DNA from: Oscheius onirici
Lineage: Eukaryota; Nematoda; Chromadorea; Rhabditida; Rhabditidae
Direction: 5' to 3'
Length of the DNA stretch: 64,000 nt
Assembly (NCBI GenBank): GCA_932521025.1
Contig: OW051473.1
Location: forward strand, 8,432,001 to 8,496,000
Position 1 is the stretch's first letter. Every line of letters starts with the position of its first letter. A model generated the notes under the pieces. It did no database searches, was not told the DNA's origin, and saw nothing but the letters and a program-made list of their open reading frames with translations. The position numbers were made by a program, and so were the translations under genes. Below, piece by piece: positions 24,061 to 35,840 of this stretch.

Positions 24061-24857
24061 ACTTGATGGTCGTTAGGGCCTTGTTGTAACTGGAAATAAA
24101 CTTTGAACTTCAAAGTGCTGTCCTTTTACGCTTTAATGACAATTCCAGGCGGTTAGCATGTGTCAGCAGCCAGTCGCCCGTCTTGCTACAAAAGATCAAT
24201 CTTAATCATCCTGAGAAAATCTTCTGCCTAGTCATTCAAACCCCATACTTTCTCTTCTCGAGACAGTTCCGAGTCTGATCAAATTTTCATTAAACAATAT
24301 TCTTCACAACGAATGTTGCATCTCATGTTGCGCGAGAGTTTTTTTCTCTCCTGCCCATCTGCCCATTTCGAGGTCCGAGGGATTGTCGGTGAAAAAGGCG
24401 CAGCTGGCCTTTGAGGGTCCCAGCCGCACGATTTTTTGTGAGGATTAAGAACTTGTGTACGCCAACTACGGTATCCTCCGTTCAAAGTCTCAAATTTGCA
24501 GAACATAGGCCATCTGATCCTATACTCTCAGCTCTTATCTCCCGGACTCACAGCTAGATTTCCCCCTCATCTGTTGACAAACTTTTCTGAGGTAGCCAAA
24601 GCAGTTGTTTTAAAACCAAGAGACTTCAGATTTTGAAAGTTGTAACCTGACCGTTTTATCAAAAGGGTACCATGACATTCATCCTCTCTTGAATACTCAA
24701 CCCAATATTTGACAAACATTTGTCTAACCAAAGGATGTTGTTGTCTTTAACTGGCGGTTTTGAGAGGCGGGCCGGCGCGTTTTCGAGTCTCTCAGTGTTA
24801 ATATCCGGTGTTTATTTTGTTCATTTCCGCTTAACACCTTTTCACTTTCTTCAGACC
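24061..24857 (+). other. intergenic with AATAAA at 24095-24100
   Basis: Apart from the poly(A) signal of the gene before it, no coding or repeat structure is visible. It ends with a pyrimidine tract and acceptor TTTCTTCAG at 24854, three bases before the next ATG. Confidence 0.5.
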
Positions 24858-25761
24858 ATGAGCTGGTTAGCTGTGATCATTGGCCTACTGGCAATCTGTG
24901 CCATCGTTACCGTCCCTTGCTGCATCCTTCATTATTTGCAGTACAGAAAGGAGAAGATGAAGACAGAGGCTTCGGGGTAGGTTCTTTTAAGAGTGTGCTC
25001 AGGTTTTTTCAGTCCCGAGCCTCACAGTGGGTACATCAACACCGCCTTTATGGAGTCAGTTGCCAACTTGTTGAGAACCCATCCAGAACTTGAACACCGC
25101 CATGTTGAAGTTGACGAGCCAACCGCGATCCAAATCGAGGAAGAGAATCTGCAAGGAGGACTTGTTGGCGCCCAGTCGGTTCATGACTTTCCCATGCAGA
25201 CGCTCAAAATACAAATTTTCGAAAAGACTCCAATTCTGAGCCCATTGACTCCAGACCATTGTTCGTCGGATCAGAGCGACTTTCAGACGGTAGCTTTCAA
25301 AATTTTGAATTTGGCCGTTAACTAGATTTCTCATGAATTCTAAAGTGATCTTTCAGGTTTTCTCCGACAGTCACATTGCCAATGCAGAAAGCACACCTTC
25401 GAGTCTGGAAACTTCAGCAAGGTACACTCTGGATCAGCATGAGGCAGGATCTGTAAACGAGGTAAAGTTTGACTATATACTCAGTTTTTTAGATCATAGA
25501 GATTACTTGCTGAATGAGGTGGTTTTGCTCGTTTTGCACCGAGATGCCTTTCGTCGACGCCGTCCCAGAAGATGTAATGACTATCCATCTTCTGAAATTG
25601 ATAGCCATAATTTTCAGCTGTTTTCCATCTTCTCTCCAGAATCGAATTCTACCGTCGCCTTCATTTTGACTCCTCCCACTGCTGAAGACCTGGAGAAGAT
25701 GGTTGTTTTGACAAACCCGAAGCTTCTTAAACCAACTTTGATTCCTCTGATCAGTTTCTAG
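24858..25761 (+). CDS. single-pass membrane protein with long cytoplasmic tail, unrecognised
   Basis: Exons 24858-24976, 25013-25289, 25357-25461, 25544-25573 and 25618 onward join in phase. The chain begins at once with a transmembrane helix (LAVIIGLLAICAIVTVPCCI) followed by basic residues (QYRKEKMK), so it is probably N-outside with a cytoplasmic tail of about 180 residues rich in Glu, Ser and Pro. No catalytic motif. The last exon either reads through to a stop at 25761 or ends with a short spliced codon after an acceptor at about 25753. The start follows a splice acceptor by three bases. It sits in a row of similar small membrane-protein genes (23.7, 25.9 and 29.3 kb), all on the plus strand. 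Confidence 0.6.
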
Positions 25762-25910
25762 AAAGTTCCATTTCCCAGAAAAGATACTTCTTTTCGAGTA
25801 CCCACGACCTTCAGCTCTAAAAGGTTGCCACTCGTAGTTGTCCAGCCTTCCCAGCTTGTGTGCCTTCAATAAATCTACTACCATATTTTTCAAAAGCTGA
25901 TCTTCTAGAG

Positions 25911-26743
25911 ATGGCAGTGTTCTGGCTTCTCGTGGTCATTCGACTAGCCGCCCTGGTCTTCAGCAGCAGCGAAGTTCAGGAGTCGGGACGTAACTTTACG
26001 CCAACGACGGTCATCAACTTCAAATCAAGTGACCTGGAACAGTTCGCACCAAGTGTAGCTGGTGATCAGGCCGTAAGTTGAACAATTTCTTGTGTTTGGT
26101 GTTTTCTTTACAACAAGACTGTGGTCATTTGCTTGTGACCGATTTGCAAAGCTCTGCAAAAGTAGGAAAACAGTTCGTCGCTACCTTGAAAACAAATCTG
26201 GGAGCATCTGCCTCTAAAGCCGCGGAAGTTTTTCCATGGTATCGTTTTTGATAAAGAGTAACTAGGAAGGGTCAGCGTATTAATTTACCCTAAGATAGCC
26301 AGAAAAGAATGAACTCAGTTCTTTTTGTCTCTCTTTATTTGGCTCTCAAATTTGTACACCAAACGGACATGTTCTAATCAGTGTTCAAAAAAGAGTTGTG
26401 GGCTCCCATTTTTGGCCCAATTTACATTGCTCATCGGGCACTGAGATGATATGTTTTCTTTTTTATAGCCGCGGTTCTGTTTTTCGCGTGGAGCACCTGG
26501 GAAATTCTTTCTCAAGCAATCACACAAAAATGCTCGCAAAAAAACAGGGTTGTGCAACTGCCGGTATACTCTGCGACCAATTTCAGTCTATTTCAGAGGC
26601 ATGGCCTACTTTGGATCCCACTTTTGCTCTTCATCGGCGTTCCAATCATCGTGGTTATCCTTTTTGGGTGTCTCACTCAGGCCTATAGAGAAGACAAGTT
26701 TTCACACCTCGCCAATTTTACACGTCGGTTGCAAGCATTATAA
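25911..26743 (+). CDS. type I membrane protein with signal peptide, unrecognised
   Basis: Starts MAVFWLLVVIRLAALVFSSS, a signal peptide, two bases after an acceptor. A second exon from 26118 adds CGHLLVTDLQSSAKVGKQF and continues to about 26238. The last exon carries a clear transmembrane helix (IPLLLFIGVPIIVVILFGC) and ends with a basic tail, stop at 26741-26743. Splicing of the middle (26239-26590) is unresolved: two frames are open there. No known domain was recognised. Confidence 0.5.
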
Positions 26744-26785
26744 CAATCAGAAGCGTCACCGAGGTTTTAACGTACCTTTCTGAAA

Positions 26786-27103
26786 TTGCTATTTTCACCC
26801 CATCACTCTCTACCAAATTCTTCTCCTAAAAATGTTTTTCCTATTACTAAAATAAAACAATGTGATTCGTTTATCGACACTTTATTGCATGCGCTGTGCT
26901 GTTATGGAAACGATCTGAGTGATGAGTTCAGCAGTGTTTTTGAGGAGAGAACCTTTGTGTTCGCAGAATCGGTCAAGAAGTCAACTAAATTTATACACCA
27001 ATACGGTCCACACAAACTAAGCACAGGAACAGTTAGATTACAATGTGTACTTCAAGATGTACTTCAAGATCTTGCTTCTTCCATGCCATATAAGCTGAAT
27101 TGA
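26786..27103 (+). CDS. possible 105-aa protein or exon, unrecognised
   Basis: Open frame with ordinary amino-acid composition (FIDTLLHALCCYGNDLSDEF and a helical end VLQDVLQDLASS). No start context, splice partner or family was found, so it may be a chance frame between the membrane-protein gene and the PLA2-like remnant. Confidence 0.22.
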   Translation: MLFSPHHSLPNSSPKNVFPITKIKQCDSFIDTLLHALCCYGNDLSDEFSSVFEERTFVFAESVKKSTKFIHQYGPHKLSTGTVRLQCVLQDVLQDLASSMPYKLN

Positions 27104-27130
27104 AAATCGCATTTCAACCCATTACTTGTC

Positions 27131-27250
27131 ATGAGCTATTCACTTTTCTTTTTTCTGCTCACAATTAGCATAACTTCGGCATTCTGTGCAACAAACCGTT
27201 TTCAAAGTAGCTGTAGCTGCCTTGTCTACGGAACAAATATGCGAAATTGA
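27131..27250 (+). pseudogene. truncated phospholipase A2-like copy
   Basis: The 39-residue frame begins MSYSLFFFLLTISITSAFC, matching the signal peptide and first mature residues of the protein at 22228, then jumps to SCSCLVYGTNM, which matches the third cysteine region. The exon with the catalytic His-Asp pair is missing. It reads as a paralogue with an internal deletion and an early stop, about 4.5 kb from its intact relative. Confidence 0.6.
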
Positions 27251-27847
27251 AATTGGTTGGTTTTCATACAACTCAATCAGGAATACCTTCTAGTCAAATT
27301 GGATAGCTTCTGTCATACACATGACATTTGCTACTATCGAAACGTGGATAAAGTCGTTTGCGATTCCACATTTGGTAGCAATGTCGCTTTGGCTGGAATC
27401 AATCATTGTGTTAGTTGAAAAAATTCATCCCCCTTTGCAGGAAAATATTTATTTTGATTTTATGATTGTAAGGCTTCGGAGCGAAGTACAAGATAAATAC
27501 TGGCAATCTATTTCCGGTCATAACGGCAAATCAATCTGTCGAGTTTTCTTAAGCTGAGTTACCTTCTCTACTTCCAATAAAGCTTTTTCTCATGTCAACA
27601 TTTTTAATATCTAAAAATAGAATTTTTGCATTCCCATTAAAACCTTCCAACCTTGAGTGATAGTGTGCCTGCTGTTTACAACAAACAGCGCAGCACCGTT
27701 ACTAGCATTAAACATTTCAGCACCCAATCGTTTGCTATGATTCCAACTCTTCCCTCATCCAGCTTTTCATTAATCGGTCCTTCAGTTTTACTTAAAGTGA
27801 GTTTTTGCGTTCTGTACAACAAAAAGAATATCAAATTTCAAAACAAG

Positions 27848-28440
27848 TCCTCAAACGGTTCCCATGTTCTGCAGATAAGCTCCAAGATTGCAATATTGCC
27901 GTTTCGGGCGTAGATCCAGAGGAAGGAGCAGCTTTGGTAAGACTATTATTCTTTTTAAATTTTTTGTCGACTTCTAGCAAAGAGAACTGCATCAACTATG
28001 GGCGTTTCTGATCTATTTTCAGCCGAAAGAAGCCGATTTCCGGGAATTTATGAACCAGGTACCCTTACTCTACGATTTATTTCTTAAACAAAGTTCCAGG
28101 TTCAAGTTCCCGAAGAAGTACATGACAAGTTTGTCGTACTATGGCTGGAAGAAGGAGGAAAAGCTGTGGAACGAGCGATGAAAGTCACTTCTACTGGCTT
28201 GCCTCGGGTAACAGATGTTCATTGTTCCACGCAACTTGCCATATCCAGGTGTGTAAATTCAGTCTGTTTTCAAACTTTTGTTTTAGTAATTCGAGCGATC
28301 AGTGCAGAAATCCTGAAGTTGTGGCACATATTAGCACAGACAAAGGACCGAGAAAGATCATTCTGTCACGGGAAAAGGCAATCCTTCTGTACAAGGAGCT
28401 CAACAAGGTTCAACAAAAGCTAGATGATCTTGTAGAATAA
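27848..28440 (+). CDS. COMM domain-containing protein (5' end uncertain)
   Basis: COMMD proteins form the Commander complex that recycles membrane proteins from endosomes and also affect NF-kB signalling. Exons about 27848-27938, 28023-28058, 28100-28248 and 28287-28440 join in phase. The C-terminal COMM domain is seen in LPRVTDVHCSTQLAISS, a beta stretch PEVVAHISTD, and the closing helix KELNKVQQKLDDLVE. The usual Trp-Arg-Val of the domain start is Cys-Ser-Thr here. The N-terminal helical part begins before 27848; an ATG at 27737, 17 bases after an acceptor, is a candidate start, but the first donor could not be placed in phase. Which of the ten COMMD types it is I cannot say. Confidence 0.65.
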
Positions 28441-28572
28441 ACAAGGTATTTTGTGCAGCAAGATTACGTTTTCATTACAACCTTTTATGGGGAAACAGAA
28501 GCTTGACAAATAGCTTACACGCTTTGTCTGAGACTATGGCAGGGGTGTCTTTTAAGAAAAGTAGATAGGTAT

Positions 28573-28632
28573 CAGGTGGGAGCATAAGTATTGATACTTT
28601 TGGTCATAACTCTTTTGTCTTTCAACCAATAG
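28573..28632. repeat. possible Tc1-like transposon end
   Basis: CAGGTGGGAGCATAAGTATT followed by GATACTTTTGGTCATAACTC resembles the ends of Tc1-like elements (CAGTG..CATAAGTATTGATAC). No matching inverted end was found up to 29250, so at most a solo end remains. Confidence 0.25.
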
Positions 28633-29282
28633 GATTTTTTTATAGAAAATAGCCTAAGTTAGCTCTATTTGATGGTGTATAAAGCTCAGAAACCTCAGTT
28701 GGAAATTTTCCACCTCTCCAAAAACAGCACTCCAAAAGCTGGAATTTAAAACCATTCTTTTTTCTTTTTTTCGACATAGTTTTGTTGCCACTAACAATAA
28801 ATGAAGTCAAACGCGACCCGATTTCCCAAAAATGTTTCCTCGCTGAGCTACAGATGGTCAAATTTACCGATGTGGCCAACTTCAGGCACTTGCACAGCCC
28901 TAACCCAATGGGTTTGAAAAAATCGCCCGGTTGTATTTGAAAGAGGTCAATCTGGACTACTAAATGTTGTATAGGATATAGACACTTTCGACACGTTATA
29001 TATACGTTGAAATTTGGAACTTTAAAAGAGTAAAAAGTAACTTTCAAAATTCGAGGACAAGAACGCTTGCTTGCAGTTCTCTTCTTCGTTTTGGTGTTCG
29101 ATCTGGGCTAAGAAGCTCATGTGAACCTCCGATGTATTTCTGTCTATTTCTTCCCTGCAAATAGACTTTAAAACTACGCGATGACGGCGTCACAGGCGCC
29201 TTACCGGCTTCTCGTAAGCTGCTATCAAATCAAGCAGACGTCAGGCCTCTATTAAAGGGTAACTTCCACAGCTGCCCTAGAC
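28633..29282. other. intergenic, no gene supported
   Basis: A minus-strand frame of 135 codons spans 28640-29047 but has no start context, splice sites or recognisable motif. Otherwise nothing is seen. Confidence 0.45.
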
Positions 29283-29757
29283 ATGAAGCTGTTCATTTCC
29301 TTCGCCGTAACATCAGTTTTTATTTTGCTATTCATTGTCTTCGGCCTGTATCTTCTTGCACTAGCAATTTGTCGACGCTTTTTGGTCACCGGCGTGAGGC
29401 AAAAGAAGCCGAAGACAGCTTTACCAGAGAAGATTCGTCCAGAAGACACCAGTTTCCACGAATGCAGTAAGAAAATTCAATTTCCTTAAACCTCGATTTT
29501 AGTTTACACCACTCAGAGTCCTCCTTCTATAATCCTACATATCGATGAAGAACCTCCAGGTAAGTCTTCGTCTACAAAAACTCACAAGACTACCATGTGC
29601 AATTTAAATATTGGACATGAGATAGAATAAACGGAAGTTTTCAGAATACTACGACATTGAAAAGAACCGTGCATCTCCTCTGCCAAGCTACGATTCAGTC
29701 ATTTACAACGACAATCTCCAGCGATCTTTCAGTACCTTGATAGGAAAGACACTATGA
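29283..29757 (+). CDS. small membrane protein with PPxY motif, 120 aa
   Basis: Exons 29283-29466, 29503-29559 and 29645-29757 join in phase. An N-terminal helix (VFILLFIVFGLYLLALAICR) is followed by a basic juxtamembrane part and a short cytoplasmic tail with PPEYYDIEKN and LPSYDSVIYN. PPEY is a PPxY ligand for WW domains and LPSY a close variant, so the protein may be an adaptor for Nedd4-type ubiquitin ligases; that role is inference. The ATG follows an acceptor (CCCTAG) by two bases. Family not recognised. Confidence 0.65.
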
Positions 29758-30031
29758 ACATTTATTCTTGCGAAAATGACACAACCTTTTAGATTTGTTT
29801 CTTGAAGAAATCTAGAGAACCGGGTGTTGTACCGGGGAGCGCGAGGGAGAGAGAGAGTATATAGGAACGTTTAGCAAGATATGAGAAGTCACAACCTGAC
29901 GGAATTACTTACAGGAATAGGAAGAGAGGGAGAGATGGGGAAACCAGTTGTAGAAAAAGGATGGGGTTAGACTGGAGTTATATTAAGGCTTGCGGAAAGA
30001 ACTAAAAGAGAAGAAACGGCCTTTTTTGCTC
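29758..30031. other. short intergenic gap
   Basis: Separates convergent genes; contains GA-rich stretches (29845-29860, 29925-29937) and nothing else notable. Confidence 0.4.
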
Positions 30032-31682
30032 TTAATCGTCATTGAAAGGCATCAACGTGTGCCATTGAGCCACTGATCGACGCGGTGTAGCCAACATGTC
30101 GTTCCATTGCTTCAAACCATATCCAGTCGCATTAGCACCGATTATTACCTAATTTTTGGGGTTTGTTCTTTGGACTGAAGGTCAAAGTACCTGACCGATG
30201 CGCTCATTCGAGCCAACTCTGTCGTAATCCGAAACCGTCACATGTAGATGGACTCTCTGCAAAAAAAGGTCTGCATGAGAATTTGATACTTTGATACCTG
30301 CATTTTCTCAGGAGTTACATCAAAACTGAAAGACTCATTATAGTACGGATTCAGAGTCTTCATCTTAATCGTTGTTTTCTTCTTTTCCAGACGTTTATTC
30401 TGCATCATCAAGTAGATTTTTACGTAGGGATCTAAAGATGTACTTTGACTTTTGAGAAAGATCAGATCAGACCTGAAAGCCCGAGGACGTCCATTTTCTT
30501 TAAATTCTTGCATTCCATGACGACAACAGAGAGCTTGTTCTTGTTTGGTACATAACGTAAGGCAAGACAAACTTCGCCAAGGCGATTTTCCTGTAATGGA
30601 AACGATAAGATTGACTGTATGTTGTAATCACAATTTACCATAGTGTTTTACCTCAACCCGGGTGTCAAACAATAGCTTAGGAGGAAATTATTTGGAATAA
30701 GAAAATCAGACTCAAAACCGATGTTGTAACTTTTACACCAGAAAAGAGTTCTAATTTTGAATAATCACCATTTGTCAGTACTTTTTCGTTTATGTTATTG
30801 TTATGCGAAAGATTGCCACAAAATTCGCTCCGCAGAAATAAATGGTTTGCTGAGCTAACGAAAGCTCGGAACGATTAACACATAGTACCAAGACTCTGGC
30901 CAAGTGACATCCAAATGTGCAAACAGAAAGAGATAGCATGCGCAACTATTGTAAACCATGAACTTTTTAGATTGAAAGGAAAAAAAGCGTATTGCATTTC
31001 AAAATGAGAGAATAAGAGCTCTAAGTTTATGTTTGAACTTGTAAAAGCTTGGTATCATCGCTTACCGGAGGACTTTCGATCAAGTCAACCCTTTCCAGTG
31101 TAGTCGCCAAGTCGATTTTGCCTAGTTGCACGGAAATTTGTCCTATTTGATCGTGTTTGCCGAATCGGTCAAAGTCGAAGACGTTCATAACCAGAGTTTG
31201 TGAGGAGATCTCGTTGAAGGGGACCTAGAAAAGCTACTAAGTGAGCCTCCTCCCCTTAATTCGATTTCACCTTGAACGTGAAGCTTTCATTGAACACGGG
31301 ATTGAGAGACTTTCGTTGAACCTTTGTTTGGAACTTTTTCTTCTTATCCGGCAGCAGAAAAAGTTTAACGTAGGGATCCGAGGTGCCTCCCAAATCCATG
31401 GCCGGAAGCTCTTCTGCTTGAATTATAACCACGGTTAGCTGAAAAGGACTCAATTGGTTAATTCTTTCCACCAATTTGTTCAGCAGCACGCTTGTCTCCC
31501 CCAGAGGATGCTCATCAAGCCTCTAAGAGACGACAAGACGGACTGATTTCACTATTTTTAGCCAGGCAAACAAACGTAGAACAACTTACAGCATTTTTCT
31601 CAAAATCATAGTCGAGTTTGTATTGAAGTCGTCCGAGAAACTTTTTCTCCTTTTCATCCTCCTTTTTCTTCGTTATAGACAT
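30032..31682 (-). CDS. synaptotagmin-1-like C2A-C2B protein (5' exons may be missing)
   Basis: Calcium sensor for vesicle fusion. Exons (minus): 31682-31590, 31438-31271, 31224-31066, 30590-30473, 30431-30298, 30256-30191, 30148-30032, all in phase. C2A has [49 protein letters not shown] and [11 protein letters not shown]2B has [38 protein letters not shown] and the WHTLMPF end. All calcium-binding aspartates expected of Syt1 loops appear present, unlike the paralogue at 0.9-7.3 kb. The first codon read here, ATG at 31682, lies directly after an acceptor: it is either an internal Met with a linker and transmembrane exon further right, or a trans-spliced start giving a soluble protein. A possible in-phase linker exon lies at 32566-32629. 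Confidence 0.9.
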
Positions 31683-32565
31683 CTGAATTGAAGAGAGTTG
31701 TTGACTCTACAAGTTAATGAGAGAAACTCGAATCAAAGTTGTTTGTGCCGGCCGAAGAGAGAATGGAAGAAACGATGGGAAAGGCGTAATCACGGAGCAG
31801 AAAAAGAGAACCGCTCTGGATCTCTCGACGCGGCAGCACATCTAATGAGGCCCGGCAGTGGTTGCTCTTTAATCACGAAACGAGACATTCGAAGTCAGAG
31901 AGCTGTAGATAGCAGTTTTTAGTCTTGTTGGCCCCTTTCTGAGCCAGAATTGAATCGGAATCGGGGCTCCGGCCAACTAACTAGCCATCTGACGTTAGCT
32001 GCTCATTAATCAAAAAACGTGAGGAGTCGTATGATTAGAGAAAGATGAGTGTGGGTTCCGATACAAGAGGACTACATCTCGTGTACTGGGATAGCAATTA
32101 AGAAAAGGTGACGGAGATGATGGAAAAATTGGAGTGGAATGTCCACACACGAGAATATATATGTGTGGGGTACACACAAATGTCACAGACGGGATGAATG
32201 TGCTCTGCCCGTTTACGGGCTTGGCAATTCCACCTCGATTTCAATATGCCAATGAGGCAGAGAGAGAGACGGCTTTGTCTAATGCTAAAAGTGGGAGGAA
32301 AATGATTTCTGACTGGGTTGTTAACTTTAAATTTTAAGGGATAAACGAGGTCGAAGCCCATTGAAAGAGTAGAATAGATCACAAAGTACTTGACGTGTGT
32401 TTTCACAGGAAGCATATAAGAAGTGTAGGGGGTAATCTGGTGTTTCTACAAGTACAGAAGAACCACTTCTTGATGAAGAAGAGATTAGAAAAACGAAATA
32501 GATCAATGTTTCAAAGAAAAAGGAAACCACTGAGAGTTTCCTAGTCTATATGGCTTCATCTTTAC

Positions 32566-32629
32566 CTCGAATTGCTTTTGGATGGGAATTTTTTCTGACT
32601 GATCTGCTTTGATGGTCACTGGAAAAGTC
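32566..32629 (-). CDS. candidate linker exon of the synaptotagmin-1-like gene
   Basis: Bounded by an acceptor (AGAATCAG) and donor (GTAAAG) on the minus strand. One base plus 21 codons read TFPVTIKADQSEKIPIQKQF and end in phase with the exon at 31682. The charged sequence would suit the synaptotagmin linker, but homology cannot confirm it. Confidence 0.3.
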
Positions 32630-35588
32630 CTGATTCTTGGTACAGCATACAGCACCTAACTAAGTGCAGCAAAATTCCGGTACTCAAATTCATTTAAGCC
32701 AACTCGAAGCTAACTCAAAGCTTCATGTAAGCTAAATCGACATATTTTTTATTCACCGGAAGTTGATAATCACTTACTAGAACGATTAAAGAGTAAACTT
32801 CGGCTAAAGGTACAAAAGATCCAGAAAATCATAATGTGACAAAAAGATGGCGTGTGGATTAGACTGAAAAAGAGCCCTAATACAATTTCCTGGTTGCACG
32901 CATAGAAGACTGCTTAGAGTATAACGAGATTATTGAAGGCTGCAAGAGAAACACCCTCGCTTATGTGCAGACTTATTGAAAAGCGGAACTTTTTAAGGGT
33001 TCGAAAATATCCGGACATCAAAGAACTTGCCAAGTGGCTCACTTTGATGTGGGGAAAGTCCCCCTTTCTTTCTATCTTCAATGAGGAGATGAATAATTGA
33101 ATGGGAGAAATCAAAAGAAGGGTTTCGGCACGGGTTTATTCTTTTGCCTCTTCGGCTCTAATTGGAAAGATGAGCCCCTCTTAAACCAAAAACGAGCATG
33201 TAGGACAGCAATCACAGCTGTGTCGTCGGACAAATAGGCAAGTGGAGAATATTGAAACAAATGACACGAGTCTAAAATTGCAATAGCGCAGGAGGAAAAA
33301 GGACTTAATTAGGCTGTCCCCTAGTATATGTGAGGGTTTGTAGATGTGTGTTTGGCAATTGAATAAGCGAGAGCGAGAAGGAGTGAGATGCGTGTAGCAA
33401 CACTATTCCACGCAAGACGAGGTGAAAGAGTAACCCCTCTAGCATCGATCTAGCATGACCAATTTTTGCATGCATAATTGGACGATTTCAATGACTCTTT
33501 TGGCTTAGATATTCTCGTCTGGGTTCAATGGCAGTGCATAATTACAGCTTGATATTTTGGATTGTACCAGGAACCTAATCTGGATAGGGTTTCATAAGAG
33601 AACAGACTGGGTCTAGAGGTCTACTACGATTCTCTAAAAAAGGAATGGTAGTTGTTCTGAAGAGAGAGTAGTAGTTGTTCATTTTCGGGCTAAAGAAAGA
33701 TATACTGCTGAAAAACCAAATCAACCAGGAACGGAACCTGAGATTGTTGAGGGAGACACTACTGCCGAGCTTTGTATCACAATGGCTCGACAAAAGTTAG
33801 ACAAAAGAGAGGGAACCAGTTGAAAATTGTTGTTCTGCAGTCGGTCGCTGCAAGCGGACAACAAACCCTTGACAAGGCAAAATACTCTCCCTTTTCAGTC
33901 ACTCGGGACGTCAAACTTCTTCGAGAAGAAGAAAGCTCGGACTAACTGGCCATATTTTCTGAAGCGGGCTCTTCAACCGCGATCATCTTTTTATCCCGAA
34001 CCACTTTTTCCGTCTAAGAGATCGCGAGATCGCCTTCAGTTTCCCTATTGTTCGCAAACAAAATTACGGCGACTGAAGTTGTTCAGAAGAGACCATTGTG
34101 ATTTCAAAAGTATACATTTTCAGTTTTCAGAATCAAAATATCAATCCGGTATTGGACTCTATTATGTAGTGAGCTCTGCGCACTCCCTCTCTCTCGAAAA
34201 CAGATGATATAAAGAAGCGTGGAGCGGCGATCGATGGCTGCCCGCCAGGCAACGCAATAAAAAGAAGTTTACCGACAACCTCGGAAACTCTCCAGGACGT
34301 TTATTTTTTTCGTTCGTGGATAAAGAGAAAAAGACCCCGTGTGTCACGTGCTTCCTCGATGCCAATCCACTGGGAGCAGAAAAAAAGGCTGTAAACGTCG
34401 CAGGATAATGGAGCAGTGGAGCAAAGCAACCAATTAAAAGGTATCATTCAGCTTAGGGGGGCGAGCTTGATTCAACAAGAAGGGGAAGTTAGATTAGCCT
34501 GAACGGGAGAGAATCATTAGAATAATAATCCGAACAGCTGGAGGCTGAATTTTATAGGTAAACATCAAAGAGAAGGGACCTCCGTAATTGAACGAAAAAG
34601 GTAAACAGTGAGGGAAGATAATCCACATCTAGCTATAGAATACTCGTGAGAGAGATGCCTTAAAGCATGTCATACTCTTGCGCACAGTAGGGCATTGTGT
34701 GTGCATGAGTCACGCGATAGATGAACATCACATAAAGTCGGAAGAGTATGGAGACATGATGAGTTGTGGATTCTGCTGTTAGAGACGAGCCCCGCTTTGT
34801 TCTGCTCCAAAGCCCGCATCAACGGAGAAGAAACTACGTGATCATTTAGGCAGATAGGCGCTCTACTATGCATGACAGAATCAAGAGAAATAGTCGTAAA
34901 TTCAAAATAGAGCTCTGATTTAAAGTCAGAATCGGACTTAAAGCCGCACCTAATGACATAATCCCGGAGGGATCAAATCCTAATAGAGAGAGAGGTGGGA
35001 GGGCGTCACTGATGCTGAATGGAAGATAATTGTCGTAGTGGCTTCAAAAATAACCCCAAGCAATGTGCCCTGCCAGTGACTGAGAAAGTGGCTCTCGCGA
35101 GCCTTCATGCATTCTTGCATTATTGAAAACGACCAAGAATTGAGGTGTTCGTTGTGGGATTAAGCTAATAAGATATCTTGGACGGATTATGTGAGACCTT
35201 TAGACTGCGCACTAAGCAGAAAAGGTCTAAACTTGAGTGGGAAGGTGCAAACTGACAAATGGAGAAGAGCAGACACTTAAAGGTTACCATGACTACTCTT
35301 CTGGATACTATTACGAAGGGCATGTAGTCGAGGTAATTAGAAGCAAAACAATGGAGAAACGTAGTTTGTATTTGGCAAAACTGGAACTGCGGTATGCTGA
35401 AACAGAGGAAGTTCACCGGAGATAGTACGTATCAGGTTCTGTCTGTCTTCGACTATCAGCGAAATAATATCAATATAACAGTCTAGTAATTTTGGACAGA
35501 TTTATTAATGGGCAAGAGAGATAAGCAGGTCAACATATGAAGAATAGCTGTTGTGTTTGAATTGTTCCATCATGACAACCCCAAAAAG
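32630..35588. other. no gene recognised; possible synaptotagmin 5' introns
   Basis: Short frames only. If the minus-strand synaptotagmin has upstream transmembrane exons they should lie here or beyond, but I could not identify them. Confidence 0.4.
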
Positions 35589-35801
35589 TTATCCTCTCCT
35601 TCCGACACAGCAATACTCATGTCTTCCCAGAAAAAAGTTAAGGCGGCAACCACTAGTCCAGCAGACACGATACTTGCCTTCGCTTGCGCAGGTTCCACGG
35701 GTACTTTTGCATTTTCCGCCTTGTCTTTGGCAATTCTGAGCGTCAACAGCCGAAAGCAAGAGACCGAAGACGAAGGAGAAGATGAAAAGATGCTTGAACA
35801 T
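35589..35801 (-). CDS. secreted cysteine-rich defensin-like peptide, 70 aa
   Basis: Single exon. Signal peptide MFKHLFIFSFVFGLLLSAVD, then a basic mature chain with seven cysteines ending in a CC pair: spacing C-6-C-6-C-8-C-4-C-11-CC. The layout, small size, basic charge and terminal CC recall beta- or big-defensin-like antimicrobial peptides, but the odd cysteine count and lack of an exact match keep the assignment open. A TATA box lies upstream. A decayed copy lies about 0.7 kb to the right. Confidence 0.6.
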   Translation of the reverse strand: MFKHLFIFSFVFGLLLSAVDAQNCQRQGGKCKSTRGTCASEGKYRVCWTSGCRLNFFLGRHEYCCVGRRG

Positions 35802-35832
35802 TTTTGACGATAAACTGAATGAACATAGACTT

Positions 35833-35840
35833 CTTTTATA
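35833..35840 (-). promoter_or_regulatory. TATA box of the defensin-like gene
   Basis: TATAAAAG on the minus strand, about 32 bases before the start codon at 35801; spacing implies a very short 5' leader. Confidence 0.6.

Noticed and set aside
25489..25893. 134-codon minus-strand frame
   Set aside because: Lies antisense to a spliced plus-strand gene whose exons fit in phase; has no motif.
28640..29047. 135-codon minus-strand frame
   Set aside because: No start context, splice sites or domain; composition unlike the real genes.
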